DNA of 64,000 nt from Acinetobacter sp. S54 (GCF_016624945.1 NZ_JACVUI010000010.1:1-64000); one strand, 5' to 3'; counted from the stretch's first letter, positions 48,401 to 56,278 are shown. Notes: generated by a model not told the origin, from the letters alone. A program made the numbers and translations.

Positions 48401-50075
48401 AATGGAAGGTGAGTTGGAAAGTCAGATCATTGCCAAGCATGGTACAGAAAACTCGCGTTATACCGACTTTGATCCTTTAGAAATGGATCAATATTCATCT
48501 CTGAATCAATTGTCGAAGTCGCTTGCCGAATCTGCATCGGATCTGGTGGATTTTAAAACCACGTTATCCGACAAAATTCGTGATACCGAAGGCCTGTTGT
48601 TACAACAGTCACGTATTCAGGCTGAAATTCAGGAAAGCCTAATGCGTACCCGACTGGTACCTTTCTCTCGGTTATTACCGCGATTACAGCGTATTGTCCG
48701 TCAGACTGCAACGACTCTAAATCGTCCTGCTGAATTAGTTGTGCAAAATACGGAAGGCGAATTGGATCGCACTATTTTAGAGCGTTTGGTGACACCACTT
48801 GAGCATATGCTGCGTAACGCAGTCGATCATGGTCTGGAAGATCGTGACGAACGTTTGAAGCTGGGTAAACCAGAAACTGGTCGAATTGAACTAAATATTA
48901 GCCGTCAAGGAACCGACGTTCTGGTTAGTTTTAGCGATGATGGTAAAGGAATTGAAGTTGAGAAAATCAAAGCCAAAGCTTTACAAAATGGCTTGATGAC
49001 CGCAGATCAAAAACTCGATGCACAGGAAATTTTGCAATATATTTTCCACCCAGGTTTTAGTACAGCCACTGCAGTCACTCAGATTTCAGGTCGTGGTGTT
49101 GGGCTAGATGTGGTGCAAAGTGGGATTAAAGCCTTAGGTGGCCATGTCAGTGTTGAGTCAAAACTTGGTTCAGGAACTACCTTTACCATTCGCGTTCCAA
49201 CCACTGTAGCGGTGAGTGATGCCTTAATGGTGAAAGTCGGCGATCAACAATTTGCCTTGCCTTTGGCTCAGATTGATCGAATTGTCAGGATTGCACCTTC
49301 AACTTTAGAGCAGTATTTTAATGGACAGGATGACTATTTTAATATTGATAACACACCATATCGCTTACGCTATCTGGCTGAGTTCGTAGCTAACCAACCT
49401 GTTCCAAAGCTTTCAGGTGTTGCACATTCACTACCCGTATTATTGGTCAAAGGTGCGCATGGGCAGACCATCGCTTTACTGGTCGATCAATTAGTTGGTT
49501 CACGGGCGCAAATTGTGGTGAAACCGATAGGTCAGCAATTTGCAAGTATTGGAACTGTGGCAGGCGCGACGATTCTAGGTGACGGTCATGTCTGTCTGAT
49601 TCTAGATGGGCAAAATATTGCGCGGCAGATTCAGGCGACACAGCGTAATAAACAGCTTATTGATGGTAGAGAAAAATCACGGCATACCGATGAGCGTCGT
49701 CTAGTCATGATAGTTGATGACTCTGTAACGGTACGTAAAGTTACCTCGCGCTTATTGGAACGTCAGGGCTTTGATGTGGTCACTGCTAAAGATGGTGTTG
49801 ATGCCATGGAGCAGCTTGAAAATGTCAAACCAGATTTGATGTTGCTGGATATTGAAATGCCGCGTATGGATGGTTTTGAGGTCACAAATCTTGTACGTCA
49901 TCATGAATTACATCAAGACATGCCAATTATCATGATTACATCTCGTACAGGTGAAAAACATCGTGAGCGCGCCTTGTCATTGGGAGTGAGTCATTACATG
50001 GGTAAACCTTTTCAGGAAGCTGAGTTACTGGCCAATATTGAAGATTTACTCGAAACACGTTCAGGGAGTTACTGA
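45459..50075 (+). CDS. chpA: Hybrid chemotaxis histidine kinase ChpA
   Basis: 1538 residues. Four Hpt domains each keep a phosphorylatable histidine: His66 (FHTLKGSGRM), His249 (LHTLRGSSSM), His574 (LHTLKGGANM) and His804 (VHSLKGGARM). A probable degenerate Hpt lies between the second and third. The CheA-type dimerisation and ATPase part follows, with N-box LRNAVDHGLED (about 1120), SDDGKGIEV and SGRGVGLDVV. Then come a CheW-like domain and a C-terminal receiver with Asp1464 (LLDIEMPRMDG). It phosphorylates PilG and PilH. Pseudomonas ChpA is longer, with eight such domains. Confidence 0.94.
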   Translation: MKEILKHFVETISLPEDSYLDQDAEILEIFIEELEEIFQELDQLIPQWLVQPNEHKLLVEVRRHFHTLKGSGRMVGAKSSSELAWTVEETLNRIIATTLLLNSDLQRYVQTAFNLYRFKFYDDFKNVQAHALDIRPLILLGQQLQQQQGVEPALEELLILAEQLNTSTVTTGLEIQEEQATDAESSVEFVPAIDADQNTEIVATDDGLIKETLAIFLEEAEEHLQTVDAFLQQDAPTDQSYNQLIRALHTLRGSSSMAHIQQVFDASSKVETLFKTLMQDELESTSNETALLTHYAEFVRDYLHTLHQQGSQQQLDKIDQKFNQAWENYGFNIEEIAHEAQHPQGVVTSLLQLEIENLLNADYEFEKRAKHEFPAYIQQLLHEAVSLIEHTPNRASQGVHDYLLQLRPAYEALLQKPALLHIDFAFDIFGQAHQQVIHLFDILAAGQRVSLGQEQQSILNELQDFVQQDIETTLAEIEEEAVSNPEQQIEPVEQIPASEPATSPFDLSQISARIRQDHQYIDAEQANRNFDADLLDIFLEEADELLVGIDADLNTWSQQQSNTSALNNLMRYLHTLKGGANMVQATHMGLIAHELETIYERLINGQIHSSANLIQIIRLVQDDIADRIQTLRDQAVDYPATEVLGLLQNIEQVLQGVPQQSEPAAITEIETDEIAFEDQILETQNKVFVEESATDVIESTFIAESALVDESESVVLDEQVLDSVSIVSNDENNEQQHSSNSDADVEEIVAYPQDSDLDDVQSLVEATFYEEAEELLETAHQLLQRWFDDRANRSVLLQLQRTVHSLKGGARMAELEPVAVIASHLENAFEQFGVKNFSSNAYDHLLLTAFTWLKQAIFERSYNNYDGLKHTLERLEFVDTNAQIPSKLARADLFSQEQVMEFVQGDGTEPPSMLGEWDNTVQVDDSNEMIRVSADLIEKMINLSGENAINRSRIEMDLGQLGNTLVEMELAIQRLADQLRRMEGELESQIIAKHGTENSRYTDFDPLEMDQYSSLNQLSKSLAESASDLVDFKTTLSDKIRDTEGLLLQQSRIQAEIQESLMRTRLVPFSRLLPRLQRIVRQTATTLNRPAELVVQNTEGELDRTILERLVTPLEHMLRNAVDHGLEDRDERLKLGKPETGRIELNISRQGTDVLVSFSDDGKGIEVEKIKAKALQNGLMTADQKLDAQEILQYIFHPGFSTATAVTQISGRGVGLDVVQSGIKALGGHVSVESKLGSGTTFTIRVPTTVAVSDALMVKVGDQQFALPLAQIDRIVRIAPSTLEQYFNGQDDYFNIDNTPYRLRYLAEFVANQPVPKLSGVAHSLPVLLVKGAHGQTIALLVDQLVGSRAQIVVKPIGQQFASIGTVAGATILGDGHVCLILDGQNIARQIQATQRNKQLIDGREKSRHTDERRLVMIVDDSVTVRKVTSRLLERQGFDVVTAKDGVDAMEQLENVKPDLMLLDIEMPRMDGFEVTNLVRHHELHQDMPIIMITSRTGEKHRERALSLGVSHYMGKPFQEAELLANIEDLLETRSGSY

Positions 50076-50527
50076 TGAGCTCAGATAAAACTGTAGTGAC
50101 ACAGATTGATCAACAGGAACTTCAGCATTTAATTACAGTTTCAACTGGATTTATTGATGCGTATATTATTGAGTGTCATGATCGGGTGCCAATGCTATTA
50201 CCGCAAAATATTGTACTCTCTGCTCTGGATACCAAAGCAGATGCGCAGTCAATTGAATGGCATGATTTAAAACTACCTGTTTATGCTGTTACTCATCCGA
50301 CAGCAACAGAGGGTGTGGCATTGGTAATTGAAGGTGATGATGTGGCGCAACGGTTTGCCTTGATGTGTAATAACATGCCGCAATCCATTCGCTTGCGTAT
50401 CTCAGAAGTGGTCGATGAGGAAAATGTTGAATCCAATCCAATGGTATTTAAGCAGGTAAAAATTGCAGATCAACACTTTCATGTGCCTAATTTGGAAAAT
50501 ATTCAAAAAAGTTTAGGGATTTTATAA
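50075..50527 (+). CDS. ChpC-like CheW-related protein
   Basis: 150 residues. The ATG overlaps the chpA stop by one base, so the two are translationally coupled. The fold pattern is like a shortened CheW: DAYIIECHDRVPMLLPQNIVLSAL, LPVYAVTHP, GVALVIEGDDVAQRFALMCNNMP, with a VVDEENV segment near the end. In Pseudomonas the analogous position holds chpB-chpC; ChpC is a CheW homologue linked to PilJ-type signalling. The similarity is weak by eye, so this is inferred mainly from position. Confidence 0.6.
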   Translation: MSSDKTVVTQIDQQELQHLITVSTGFIDAYIIECHDRVPMLLPQNIVLSALDTKADAQSIEWHDLKLPVYAVTHPTATEGVALVIEGDDVAQRFALMCNNMPQSIRLRISEVVDEENVESNPMVFKQVKIADQHFHVPNLENIQKSLGIL

Positions 50528-50528
50528 T

Positions 50529-50630
50529 CTAACTTGCTCTAAAGAACAAACCCCAGTTCAAATAACTGGGGTTTGTTTTATGTGTGAGGATTAAGGCCAA
50601 ATAATGAGATCTGATGATGGTTTTTTTCAT
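50529..50630 (-). CDS. Possible 33-aa ORF after the rtcB operon
   Basis: ATG at 50630 is preceded by AGGAG at 6-nt spacing. The product begins MKKTIIRSHYLALILTHK and then reads through the terminator hairpin shared with the plus-strand operon, which is unusual for a real gene. It may be a fragment or a fortuitous ORF; the strong ribosome binding site is the only positive evidence. Confidence 0.25.
   Translation of the reverse strand: MKKTIIRSHYLALILTHKTNPSYLNWGLFFRAS
50545..50577. terminator. Terminator of the pil-chp operon
   Basis: A perfect 14-bp stem whose core is AACCCCAGTT / AACTGGGGTT, with a 5-nt loop, followed by TTTA. It lies 18 bp after the ChpC-like gene and would also stop minus-strand transcripts. 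Confidence 0.92.
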
Positions 50631-50661
50631 GATGTGCTCCTAAGAATCAATTGATATAAAT

Positions 50662-50826
50662 TTATTTATCCCAAGTTGTCGACTTTAATATCTGCTTGGT
50701 TTGTTGCCGTTCACGTCGATGTTGTGCTTTCGGTTTTTCCGTTTCGTGCATCCCACCTTTATGCATTAATGGTGATAAAGCAACCTGATTTCTGATTTTT
50801 ACGTTAGGTAACTTAGCGAGTTTCAT
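50662..50826 (-). CDS. Small basic protein after rtcB, 54 aa
   Basis: An ORF too short for routine gene callers: ATG at 50826, preceded by GAGGTCAT, and beginning 19 bp past the rtcB stop, so in the same operon. The product is MKLAKLPNVKIRNQV, then SPLMHKGGMHETEKPK, then a Lys/Arg/Gln-rich tail ending KSTTWDK. It has no membrane segment. The charge and the HKGGMH motif suggest RNA or ribosome binding. I do not recognise a family. Confidence 0.65.
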   Translation of the reverse strand: MKLAKLPNVKIRNQVALSPLMHKGGMHETEKPKAQHRRERQQTKQILKSTTWDK

Positions 50827-50845
50827 TTATGACCTCTGGGTTAAA

Positions 50846-52051
50846 TTATCCTTTAATACAAAGGACTTGTTTAAGCGTATGTACCACTTCAACCAAATCA
50901 GTCTGATTAGCCATGACTTGGTCAATGTTCTTATACGCTGCTGGAATTTCATCAATAACGCCTGCGTCTTTACGGCATTCAATCCCTTGAGTTTGTTCAA
51001 TCAGGTCTTGTTGATTAAACAAATGTTTGGCTTTATTACGGCTCATTTTACGTCCAGCGCCATGTGAGCAGGAGCAAAAGGATTCCGGATTTCCTTTGCC
51101 GCGAACGATATAAGAGCAAGCCCCCATAGAACCTGGAATGATTCCAAGTTCACCTTCACCCGCACGAATAGCACCTTTGCGGGTAATGAATAAGTTTTCG
51201 CCATCATGTTGTTCATAACTAACATAATTATGGTGGCAATTAATGGCTTCTTTGGTCAGTTGAAATGGTGGTAATAAGGGGCGAATTGCTTCTAAAATTA
51301 AACGCATCATCTCGCGACGGTTTTCATAAGCATAAGCCTGTGCCCATTCCACGGCTTCCACATAATCATCAAAGCTGGTCGACCCTTCTGCAAAGTAACT
51401 TAAGTCTTTATCTGGAACATGGCCAAAACGATGTTGTGCTTCTTTTTTGGCTAGCTCAATAAAATAAGTCCCAATAACATTCCCCAGACCACGACTGCCT
51501 GAATGCAACATGATCCAGATATCCTGATTTTCATCCAGACAGAGTTCAATAAAGTGGTTACCACCGCCCAAAGTTCCTAATTGCTTTTGCCAAGTCATAT
51601 CAAACTTTCGTAACATTCGAACTAAACCAGAATGTTTGGTAATAATAGGTTTTAGCCCTTTGTCGAGAGGCGTTAGGGTAGACGCTTTGGCTTTCACCTG
51701 CTTATGTACATCAAAGCCCACAGGTACTTTGCGTTCAATAGCATTGCGTAAAGCTGAAAGGTTGTCCGGAAGTTGACTACTTTTTAGATTTAAGCGAATT
51801 GCGTTCATCCCGCAACCGATATCTACGCCTACAGCAGCAGGAATAATCGCATTTTTGGTTGGAATGACACTACCAACGGTTGCCCCTTTCCCAACATGCA
51901 CATCTGGCATGACTGCGATGTGGGAATGAATAAACTGCAATTGCGCCATTTTATGAAGTTGTTCAATACTGTCATTATCTATATCTTGGGTAAAGATTTT
52001 GACTGGCACCCCATAAGCTGCATCTGCATTTAAAATTTTTTGTATGCTCAT
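50846..52051 (-). CDS. rtcB: RNA-splicing ligase RtcB
   Basis: About 401 residues from ATG 52051; ATG 52069 is in frame and would add six residues. Neither start has a strong ribosome binding site. RtcB joins 2',3'-cyclic phosphate or 3'-phosphate ends to 5'-OH ends of RNA, using GTP and Mn. Metal and nucleotide motifs: GVDIGCGMNAIR, GTLGGGNHFIE, HSGSRGLGN, CHHNYVS, and the guanylylated histidine in CSHGAGRKMSR. No rtcA or rtcR is present. It is preceded by a structured leader. Confidence 0.94.
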   Translation of the reverse strand: MSIQKILNADAAYGVPVKIFTQDIDNDSIEQLHKMAQLQFIHSHIAVMPDVHVGKGATVGSVIPTKNAIIPAAVGVDIGCGMNAIRLNLKSSQLPDNLSALRNAIERKVPVGFDVHKQVKAKASTLTPLDKGLKPIITKHSGLVRMLRKFDMTWQKQLGTLGGGNHFIELCLDENQDIWIMLHSGSRGLGNVIGTYFIELAKKEAQHRFGHVPDKDLSYFAEGSTSFDDYVEAVEWAQAYAYENRREMMRLILEAIRPLLPPFQLTKEAINCHHNYVSYEQHDGENLFITRKGAIRAGEGELGIIPGSMGACSYIVRGKGNPESFCSCSHGAGRKMSRNKAKHLFNQQDLIEQTQGIECRKDAGVIDEIPAAYKNIDQVMANQTDLVEVVHTLKQVLCIKG

Positions 52052-52053
52052 AC

Positions 52054-52085
52054 AATCTGTCCGTTTCATTGTTTAAATCTGTCCG
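52054..52085 (-). repeat. Direct repeat at the rtcB start
   Basis: AATCTGTCCG occurs at 52054-52063 and again at 52076-52085, 22 bp apart. On the minus strand the repeats read CGGACAGATT, one just after the upper possible start codon and the other between it and the leader terminator. The core CGGACA also makes up both arms of the hairpin at 52130-52157. This may be a protein-binding or RNA-pairing element. Confidence 0.5.
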
Positions 52086-52094
52086 AACAGGCAT

Positions 52095-52120
52095 AAAAAA
52101 ACCTAGCGAATGCTAGGTTT
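52095..52120 (-). terminator. Intrinsic terminator in the rtcB leader
   Basis: On the minus strand a 9-bp stem AAACCTAGC / GCTAGGTTT with a 4-nt loop is followed by seven T. It ends only about 25-45 nt before rtcB. No plausible promoter fits between it and the gene, so rtcB expression should need read-through, or the terminator ends a small RNA. Confidence 0.8.
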
Positions 52121-52129
52121 ATGTGCATT

Positions 52130-52157
52130 CGGACAAGTCATCATTGATACTTGTCCG
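52130..52157 (-). promoter_or_regulatory. Hairpin in the rtcB leader
   Basis: A perfect 9-bp stem CGGACAAGT / ACTTGTCCG with a 10-nt loop, just before the leader terminator. Its CGGACA arms are complementary to repeats near the rtcB start, so alternative pairing is possible. Confidence 0.6.
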
Positions 52158-52179
52158 TGAGCTGACAACGTGCCAATGA

Positions 52180-52209
52180 TTAGTAGTAGTTATCCTGTAA
52201 AGCTGGCAT
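52180..52209 (-). CDS. Possible 9-aa leader peptide before rtcB
   Basis: ATG at 52209 has an AGGAG site 7 nt upstream. The peptide would be MPALQDNYY, ending in two tyrosine codons followed by TAA. It lies before the hairpin and the terminator in the rtcB leader, the position of an attenuation peptide. It may instead be chance. Confidence 0.4.
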   Translation of the reverse strand: MPALQDNYY

Positions 52210-52229
52210 GTTGTTACTCCTATAAAATG

Positions 52230-52249
52230 GCAGTTTCAATTAAAACTGC
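52230..52249 (-). promoter_or_regulatory. First hairpin of the rtcB leader
   Basis: A 7-bp stem GCAGTTT / AAACTGC with a 6-nt loop, just upstream of the AGGAG site of the 9-aa ORF. Confidence 0.5.
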
Positions 52250-52273
52250 GTCAATGGTTGAATCTTGATCATC

Positions 52274-52301
52274 ATCATAATCCTTTCTTTTTAAAAGTCA
52301 A
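52274..52301 (-). promoter_or_regulatory. Sigma70 promoter of the rtcB leader
   Basis: On the minus strand TTGACT (52296-52301), a 16-bp spacer, and TATGAT (52274-52279) are close to consensus. Transcription would begin near 52267 and give a leader of about 215 nt before rtcB. Confidence 0.6.
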
Positions 52302-52348
52302 GCTACTCAAAATCAAGGAATTGAATAATGGCCTACACAGTGAAAAAA

Positions 52349-53809
52349 TTAATCCTGATCTGGTTTGAGATTCATTTCATGATAGGGCACCAGTTTGGTT
52401 TTATGTTTCCATTTATAGCTTAGCCAAATCACCACAAAAAGAGGAATACTGATATAAGTGGAAAGTAAACCCACCCAGTCAATTTTACCACCTAAAACAG
52501 CTTGGTAGTTTTGTCCCAAAATAATGATCGAACATAAAATAAAAGCAAACCATGGCGCAAAAGGAAAGAATTTGGCTCGATATGCCAGATCTTCAAGTCT
52601 ATGACCTTGAGCCAGATAACCTTTGCGGAAACGATAGTGCGAAATGGCAATGCCAAGCCAGACAATAAACCCACACATGCCCGACATATTTAACAGCCAG
52701 TTAAATACTGCCTGCTCTCCAATAAATGTGGTCAGGAAGCATAACGCCGCAATGGCTGTTGTGGCATAAAGCGCATTCATAGGTACACCGCGTGGATCCA
52801 GTTTTGAGAACCATTTTGGTGCGCGACCTTCACGAGCCATGTCAAACAGCATTCGGGTTGAAGAATACATGCCTGAATTACCTGCCGATAAAATAGCAGT
52901 TAAAATCACGGCATTCATCAGACTTGCGGCAAAGGCAAAACCCACCTTTTCATAGAGCAAGGTAAAAGGAGAAAGGGCAATATCACTACTAGACGCTGCT
53001 TGTAACAGACGTGGATCATCATAGGTAATTAATGTACCAATGATAAAAATACATACGATATAAAACAGTAAAATCCGCCAGAAAATCTGTTTAATGGCAA
53101 GTGGAATAGTGCGTTTCGGGTCTTTAGATTCACCTGCTGCAACGCCAACCATTTCAGTGCCTTGAAAAGAGAATCCTGCAATCATGGCAACGCCAATCAT
53201 GGCCTGTAATCCGCCAACAAAAGGTGCATCTTTATATGTCCAATTACCAAAAGTAGCCATGCCAGGCGTCATCATAATTTTGATGATCATGGAAAAACCA
53301 ATAATGATAAAGGCAATGATGGCAACGACTTTGACCATGGAAAACCAGAACTCACTTTCTCCAAAGCCCTTCACCGTCATAGCATTGATTGCAAAAATCA
53401 CAACCAGAAAAATGGCACTCCAATAAAAACCCGGTAAGTCTGGAAACCAGAATTTCATAATGAGCTGGACCGCAACCAATTCAAAGGCAACAGTAATAGC
53501 CCAGTTGTACCAATAGTTCCAGCCTAATGCAAAACCAAAACCATCTTCGACGTAACGGCTACCGTAGGTAAAAAATGCACCCGAAGTTGGATTATGGGTT
53601 GCCAACTCGCCCAAGCTGGTCATTAGGAAGTAAATCATTACGCCAATCAGTGCATAGGCAAGCAGAGCTCCGCCTGGCCCAGCATTGGCAATAGTTGAAC
53701 CTGAAGCAAGAAATAAGCCGGTACCGATGGAACCGCCAATAGCGATCATATTTAAATGACGAGCACCCAGCTTTCGCTGAAGCTTTTCAGGTTGAATCGT
53801 TTCACTCAT
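52349..53809 (-). CDS. Amino acid permease (LysP/AAT-type APC transporter)
   Basis: 486 residues with twelve membrane segments. The helix 1 substrate site IAIGGSIGTGLFLASGSTIANAGPGG is typical of the AAT family. Other family features are FSFQGTEMVGVAAGESKDPKRTIP (helix 6 and the loop after) and MYSSTRMLFDMAREGRAPKWF. The closest relatives by eye are lysine and general aromatic permeases; the exact substrate is not fixed. It starts 13 bp after rsmC with a good AAGGA site. Confidence 0.88.
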   Translation of the reverse strand: MSETIQPEKLQRKLGARHLNMIAIGGSIGTGLFLASGSTIANAGPGGALLAYALIGVMIYFLMTSLGELATHNPTSGAFFTYGSRYVEDGFGFALGWNYWYNWAITVAFELVAVQLIMKFWFPDLPGFYWSAIFLVVIFAINAMTVKGFGESEFWFSMVKVVAIIAFIIIGFSMIIKIMMTPGMATFGNWTYKDAPFVGGLQAMIGVAMIAGFSFQGTEMVGVAAGESKDPKRTIPLAIKQIFWRILLFYIVCIFIIGTLITYDDPRLLQAASSSDIALSPFTLLYEKVGFAFAASLMNAVILTAILSAGNSGMYSSTRMLFDMAREGRAPKWFSKLDPRGVPMNALYATTAIAALCFLTTFIGEQAVFNWLLNMSGMCGFIVWLGIAISHYRFRKGYLAQGHRLEDLAYRAKFFPFAPWFAFILCSIIILGQNYQAVLGGKIDWVGLLSTYISIPLFVVIWLSYKWKHKTKLVPYHEMNLKPDQD

Positions 53810-53822
53810 GAAAATTCCTTAG

Positions 53823-54842
53823 TCATTGGGATGCTTGGGCATAGAGCACTTTGAATCCTTGTTGATCTGCAAGGATGTTGCAGCGACCAAATTGTTGTTC
53901 TATCAAAAGGGCATAATTTAAAAAACGGTTTGCCACAATCCACAATTCACCATTTATGGTCAAATGCTGTTTGGCTTGCTTGCATAGACCTTCACTGGCG
54001 GCATAGTCAGTATGAATTCCCTGATGAAAAGGAGGGTTGCTGACGATTGCATCTAGTTGAGGGGGTGCATCATGAATCCCCGTGACTGCCTGAATATGAA
54101 GCTGTTCTAAATTAAGTCCATTTCGATGAAATGTCATTTCAGTGGAGCATAGTGCAAAGGCATCAACATCTAGCGCATAAATTTCATTTTTGCTATTTAA
54201 TTTTGCCAAATACGCGCTAATTACACCTGCACCGCAACCAAAGTCGGCAAGTTTACCCGATTTTATATTATTTAGATAAGGTAAAAGAATGGCGGTTCCA
54301 ACATCTAAATGATTTTGACTGAACACGCCGGGTAGAGAGCAGATCTGAAGTTCAGTCTGGTTTACTTGTACGGTATAGGTTTTTACCCAGTTTTGCAGTG
54401 GCTTCAGCGTTTCAGTTTTTTGCAAAATACATTGCCATAGCTGACAGTGTCGAGCGCTATCAAGTTTTAGGGTTTTACCTAAAGCTTGTAGCTGTTTAGC
54501 TGCACGTTCCACACCACCTTTTTTCTCACCGACTAAAAAAATGGATTGTCCTTTATTTAGGTGGCTCGTCACAACATGCAAAATATAGCTTAGTAATTCT
54601 TTCGATTTCGGCACAAAAATAACGACTTGATCGATTGAAGTCTTTGGAAACTCTACTGAGAAATGCGTATCAAATTGCTGCTGTTGAAAATATTGATGAT
54701 CAGCAAAGTTCCATGTCCAGATAGAAACATCTAATTCTTTAGTGAGTTCCTGACTCAGACGATCAGCAGGCGCATTAATCAGTAATACCCGACCAGATAA
54801 AAATTGTTGTTGGCGTAACACCACTTCACTACGTGGGTCCAT
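53823..54842 (-). CDS. rsmC: 16S rRNA (guanine1207-N2)-methyltransferase
   Basis: About 339 residues from ATG 54842, where GAGAG is 6 nt upstream; ATG 54848 is the alternative. RsmC has two duplicated methyltransferase domains, of which the N-terminal is degenerate. The C-terminal domain carries motif [18 protein letters not shown] and motif [17 protein letters not shown], with the NPPF typical of N2-guanine methylation. The N-terminal half is diverged, as in the family. Confidence 0.88.
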   Translation of the reverse strand: MDPRSEVVLRQQQFLSGRVLLINAPADRLSQELTKELDVSIWTWNFADHQYFQQQQFDTHFSVEFPKTSIDQVVIFVPKSKELLSYILHVVTSHLNKGQSIFLVGEKKGGVERAAKQLQALGKTLKLDSARHCQLWQCILQKTETLKPLQNWVKTYTVQVNQTELQICSLPGVFSQNHLDVGTAILLPYLNNIKSGKLADFGCGAGVISAYLAKLNSKNEIYALDVDAFALCSTEMTFHRNGLNLEQLHIQAVTGIHDAPPQLDAIVSNPPFHQGIHTDYAASEGLCKQAKQHLTINGELWIVANRFLNYALLIEQQFGRCNILADQQGFKVLYAQASQ

Positions 54843-54865
54843 GTTCATCTCTCATGAATAAGAAA

Positions 54866-54882
54866 GCCCAGTCAAACTGGGC
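54866..54882 (-). terminator. Terminator after the nucleobase permease
   Basis: A 6-bp stem GCCCAG / CTGGGC with a 5-nt loop, followed on the minus strand by TTTCTT, between the permease stop and rsmC. Confidence 0.6.
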
Positions 54883-54904
54883 AAATTCATTTTAATTGCC
54901 CAAT

Positions 54905-56278
54905 TTAATGTTTATGTTCAGGCAAAACAATATTTAAAATTAAGGCCGCAATACCACCCGTTGCCACACCAGAACTAAAGATATTTTTAAATAGTTCAGG
55001 TAAATGTTCAAGAATTTGTGGTACCTGAGCAACGCCCAACCCTAGAGCCAGAGAAATGGCAATAATTAATAATGCACGACGATCCAGATGAATACCGGAT
55101 AAAATGTTAATTCCTGAGGCAGCAACAGCTCCAAACATAACCATGACTGCACCACCTAATACTGCTTGGGGTACGGCTTGAATCACGCCAGAAACCATAG
55201 GGAATAGACCAAGTACGATCAATAAAATTGCAATCCAAATGCCGACATAACGACTTGCAACACCTGTCAATTGGATAACGCCGTTATTTTGTGCAAAAAC
55301 CGAGCTAGGAAAAGTGTTAAATAAACCCGCGAGTAGAGAATTTGCACCATTGACCAATACGCCGCCTTTAATACGCGCCATCCATTTTGAACCATTTACG
55401 GGTTCATTGGATAGTTTACTGGTCGCTGTAATATCGCCAATCGCTTCTAAAGATGTCACTAGATAAATGAATGCCATTGGAATAAATAAGCTCCATGAAA
55501 AGCTTAAACCAAAGTGCATTGGTGTTGGAATTTGTACGAATGGAGTTTCATGTAATCCTGAAAAATCCAGATGCCCCATGAAGCCTGCTAGCACGTAACC
55601 TACAATGAGTGCAATTAAAATTGCGGAACTTTTAACCCAGATAATCCGAATACGATTGAGTAGAATAATAATCGCAAGTACTGTACATGACATAATCAGG
55701 TTATCTGTACTGGCAAAGGTTTGGTTTTGCATCGCCTGATAACCGCCGCCCATACTGATCAAACCTTCTTTAATTAAGGTCAAACCAATCATTAGTACCA
55801 CGATACCTGTGACCAACGGCGTGATCAGTTTTTTCACCCACGGTAGAATTCGGGATACACCCATTTCAATAAATGAGCCCGCAATCACTACACCAAAAAT
55901 AGCCGCCATAACCTGATTCACTGGCGTTCCTGCGGCTACCATCGCGCTACCGATTCCGATAATCGGACCAATAAAGTTAAAACTGGTGCCTTGTACAATG
56001 AGTAAGCCTGCGCCAAATGGCCCAACTTTTTTACATTGTAAAAATGTTGCGATGCCGGAAATAACCAAAGACATGGATAAAATCATGTTGGTTTCTTCGC
56101 GAGAAACACCGAGCGCCAGACAAATTAGCAGTCCTGGTGTAACAATAGGGACAATAATTGCTAAAAGATGTTGCAGGGCAGCAAGAAAAGAGACAAAAGG
56201 AGCAGGACGGTCATTCAGGCCATAAATCAAATCAAGTTTTTCACCTGACTTTGGCGCAGAGTCTTGTAAATCAGACAT
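54905..56278 (-). CDS. NCS2 nucleobase:cation symporter (uracil/xanthine permease)
   Basis: 457 residues with about fourteen membrane segments. NCS2 signatures: FVSFLAALQHLLAIIVPIVTPGLLI near the N-terminus with the QH pair, and the motif-1 region SLEAIGDITATS, where the conserved glutamate binds substrate. FPSSVFAQNNGVIQLTGVASRYVG carries the QNNG motif. It takes up xanthine, uric acid or uracil with a cation; substrate not resolved. Divergent from typA. Confidence 0.9.
   Translation of the reverse strand: MSDLQDSAPKSGEKLDLIYGLNDRPAPFVSFLAALQHLLAIIVPIVTPGLLICLALGVSREETNMILSMSLVISGIATFLQCKKVGPFGAGLLIVQGTSFNFIGPIIGIGSAMVAAGTPVNQVMAAIFGVVIAGSFIEMGVSRILPWVKKLITPLVTGIVVLMIGLTLIKEGLISMGGGYQAMQNQTFASTDNLIMSCTVLAIIILLNRIRIIWVKSSAILIALIVGYVLAGFMGHLDFSGLHETPFVQIPTPMHFGLSFSWSLFIPMAFIYLVTSLEAIGDITATSKLSNEPVNGSKWMARIKGGVLVNGANSLLAGLFNTFPSSVFAQNNGVIQLTGVASRYVGIWIAILLIVLGLFPMVSGVIQAVPQAVLGGAVMVMFGAVAASGINILSGIHLDRRALLIIAISLALGLGVAQVPQILEHLPELFKNIFSSGVATGGIAALILNIVLPEHKH

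Noticed and set aside
52240..52278. A 12-codon ORF (MMMIKIQPLTQF) with AAAGG upstream, before the rtcB leader
   Set aside because: Its start codons overlap the -10 box TATGAT of the likely promoter, so the transcript would start after them.
52090..52300. Y-RNA or tRNA-like element beside rtcB, as known for some bacteria
   Set aside because: No T-arm consensus and no seven-bp acceptor stem; the stems seen form simple hairpins.
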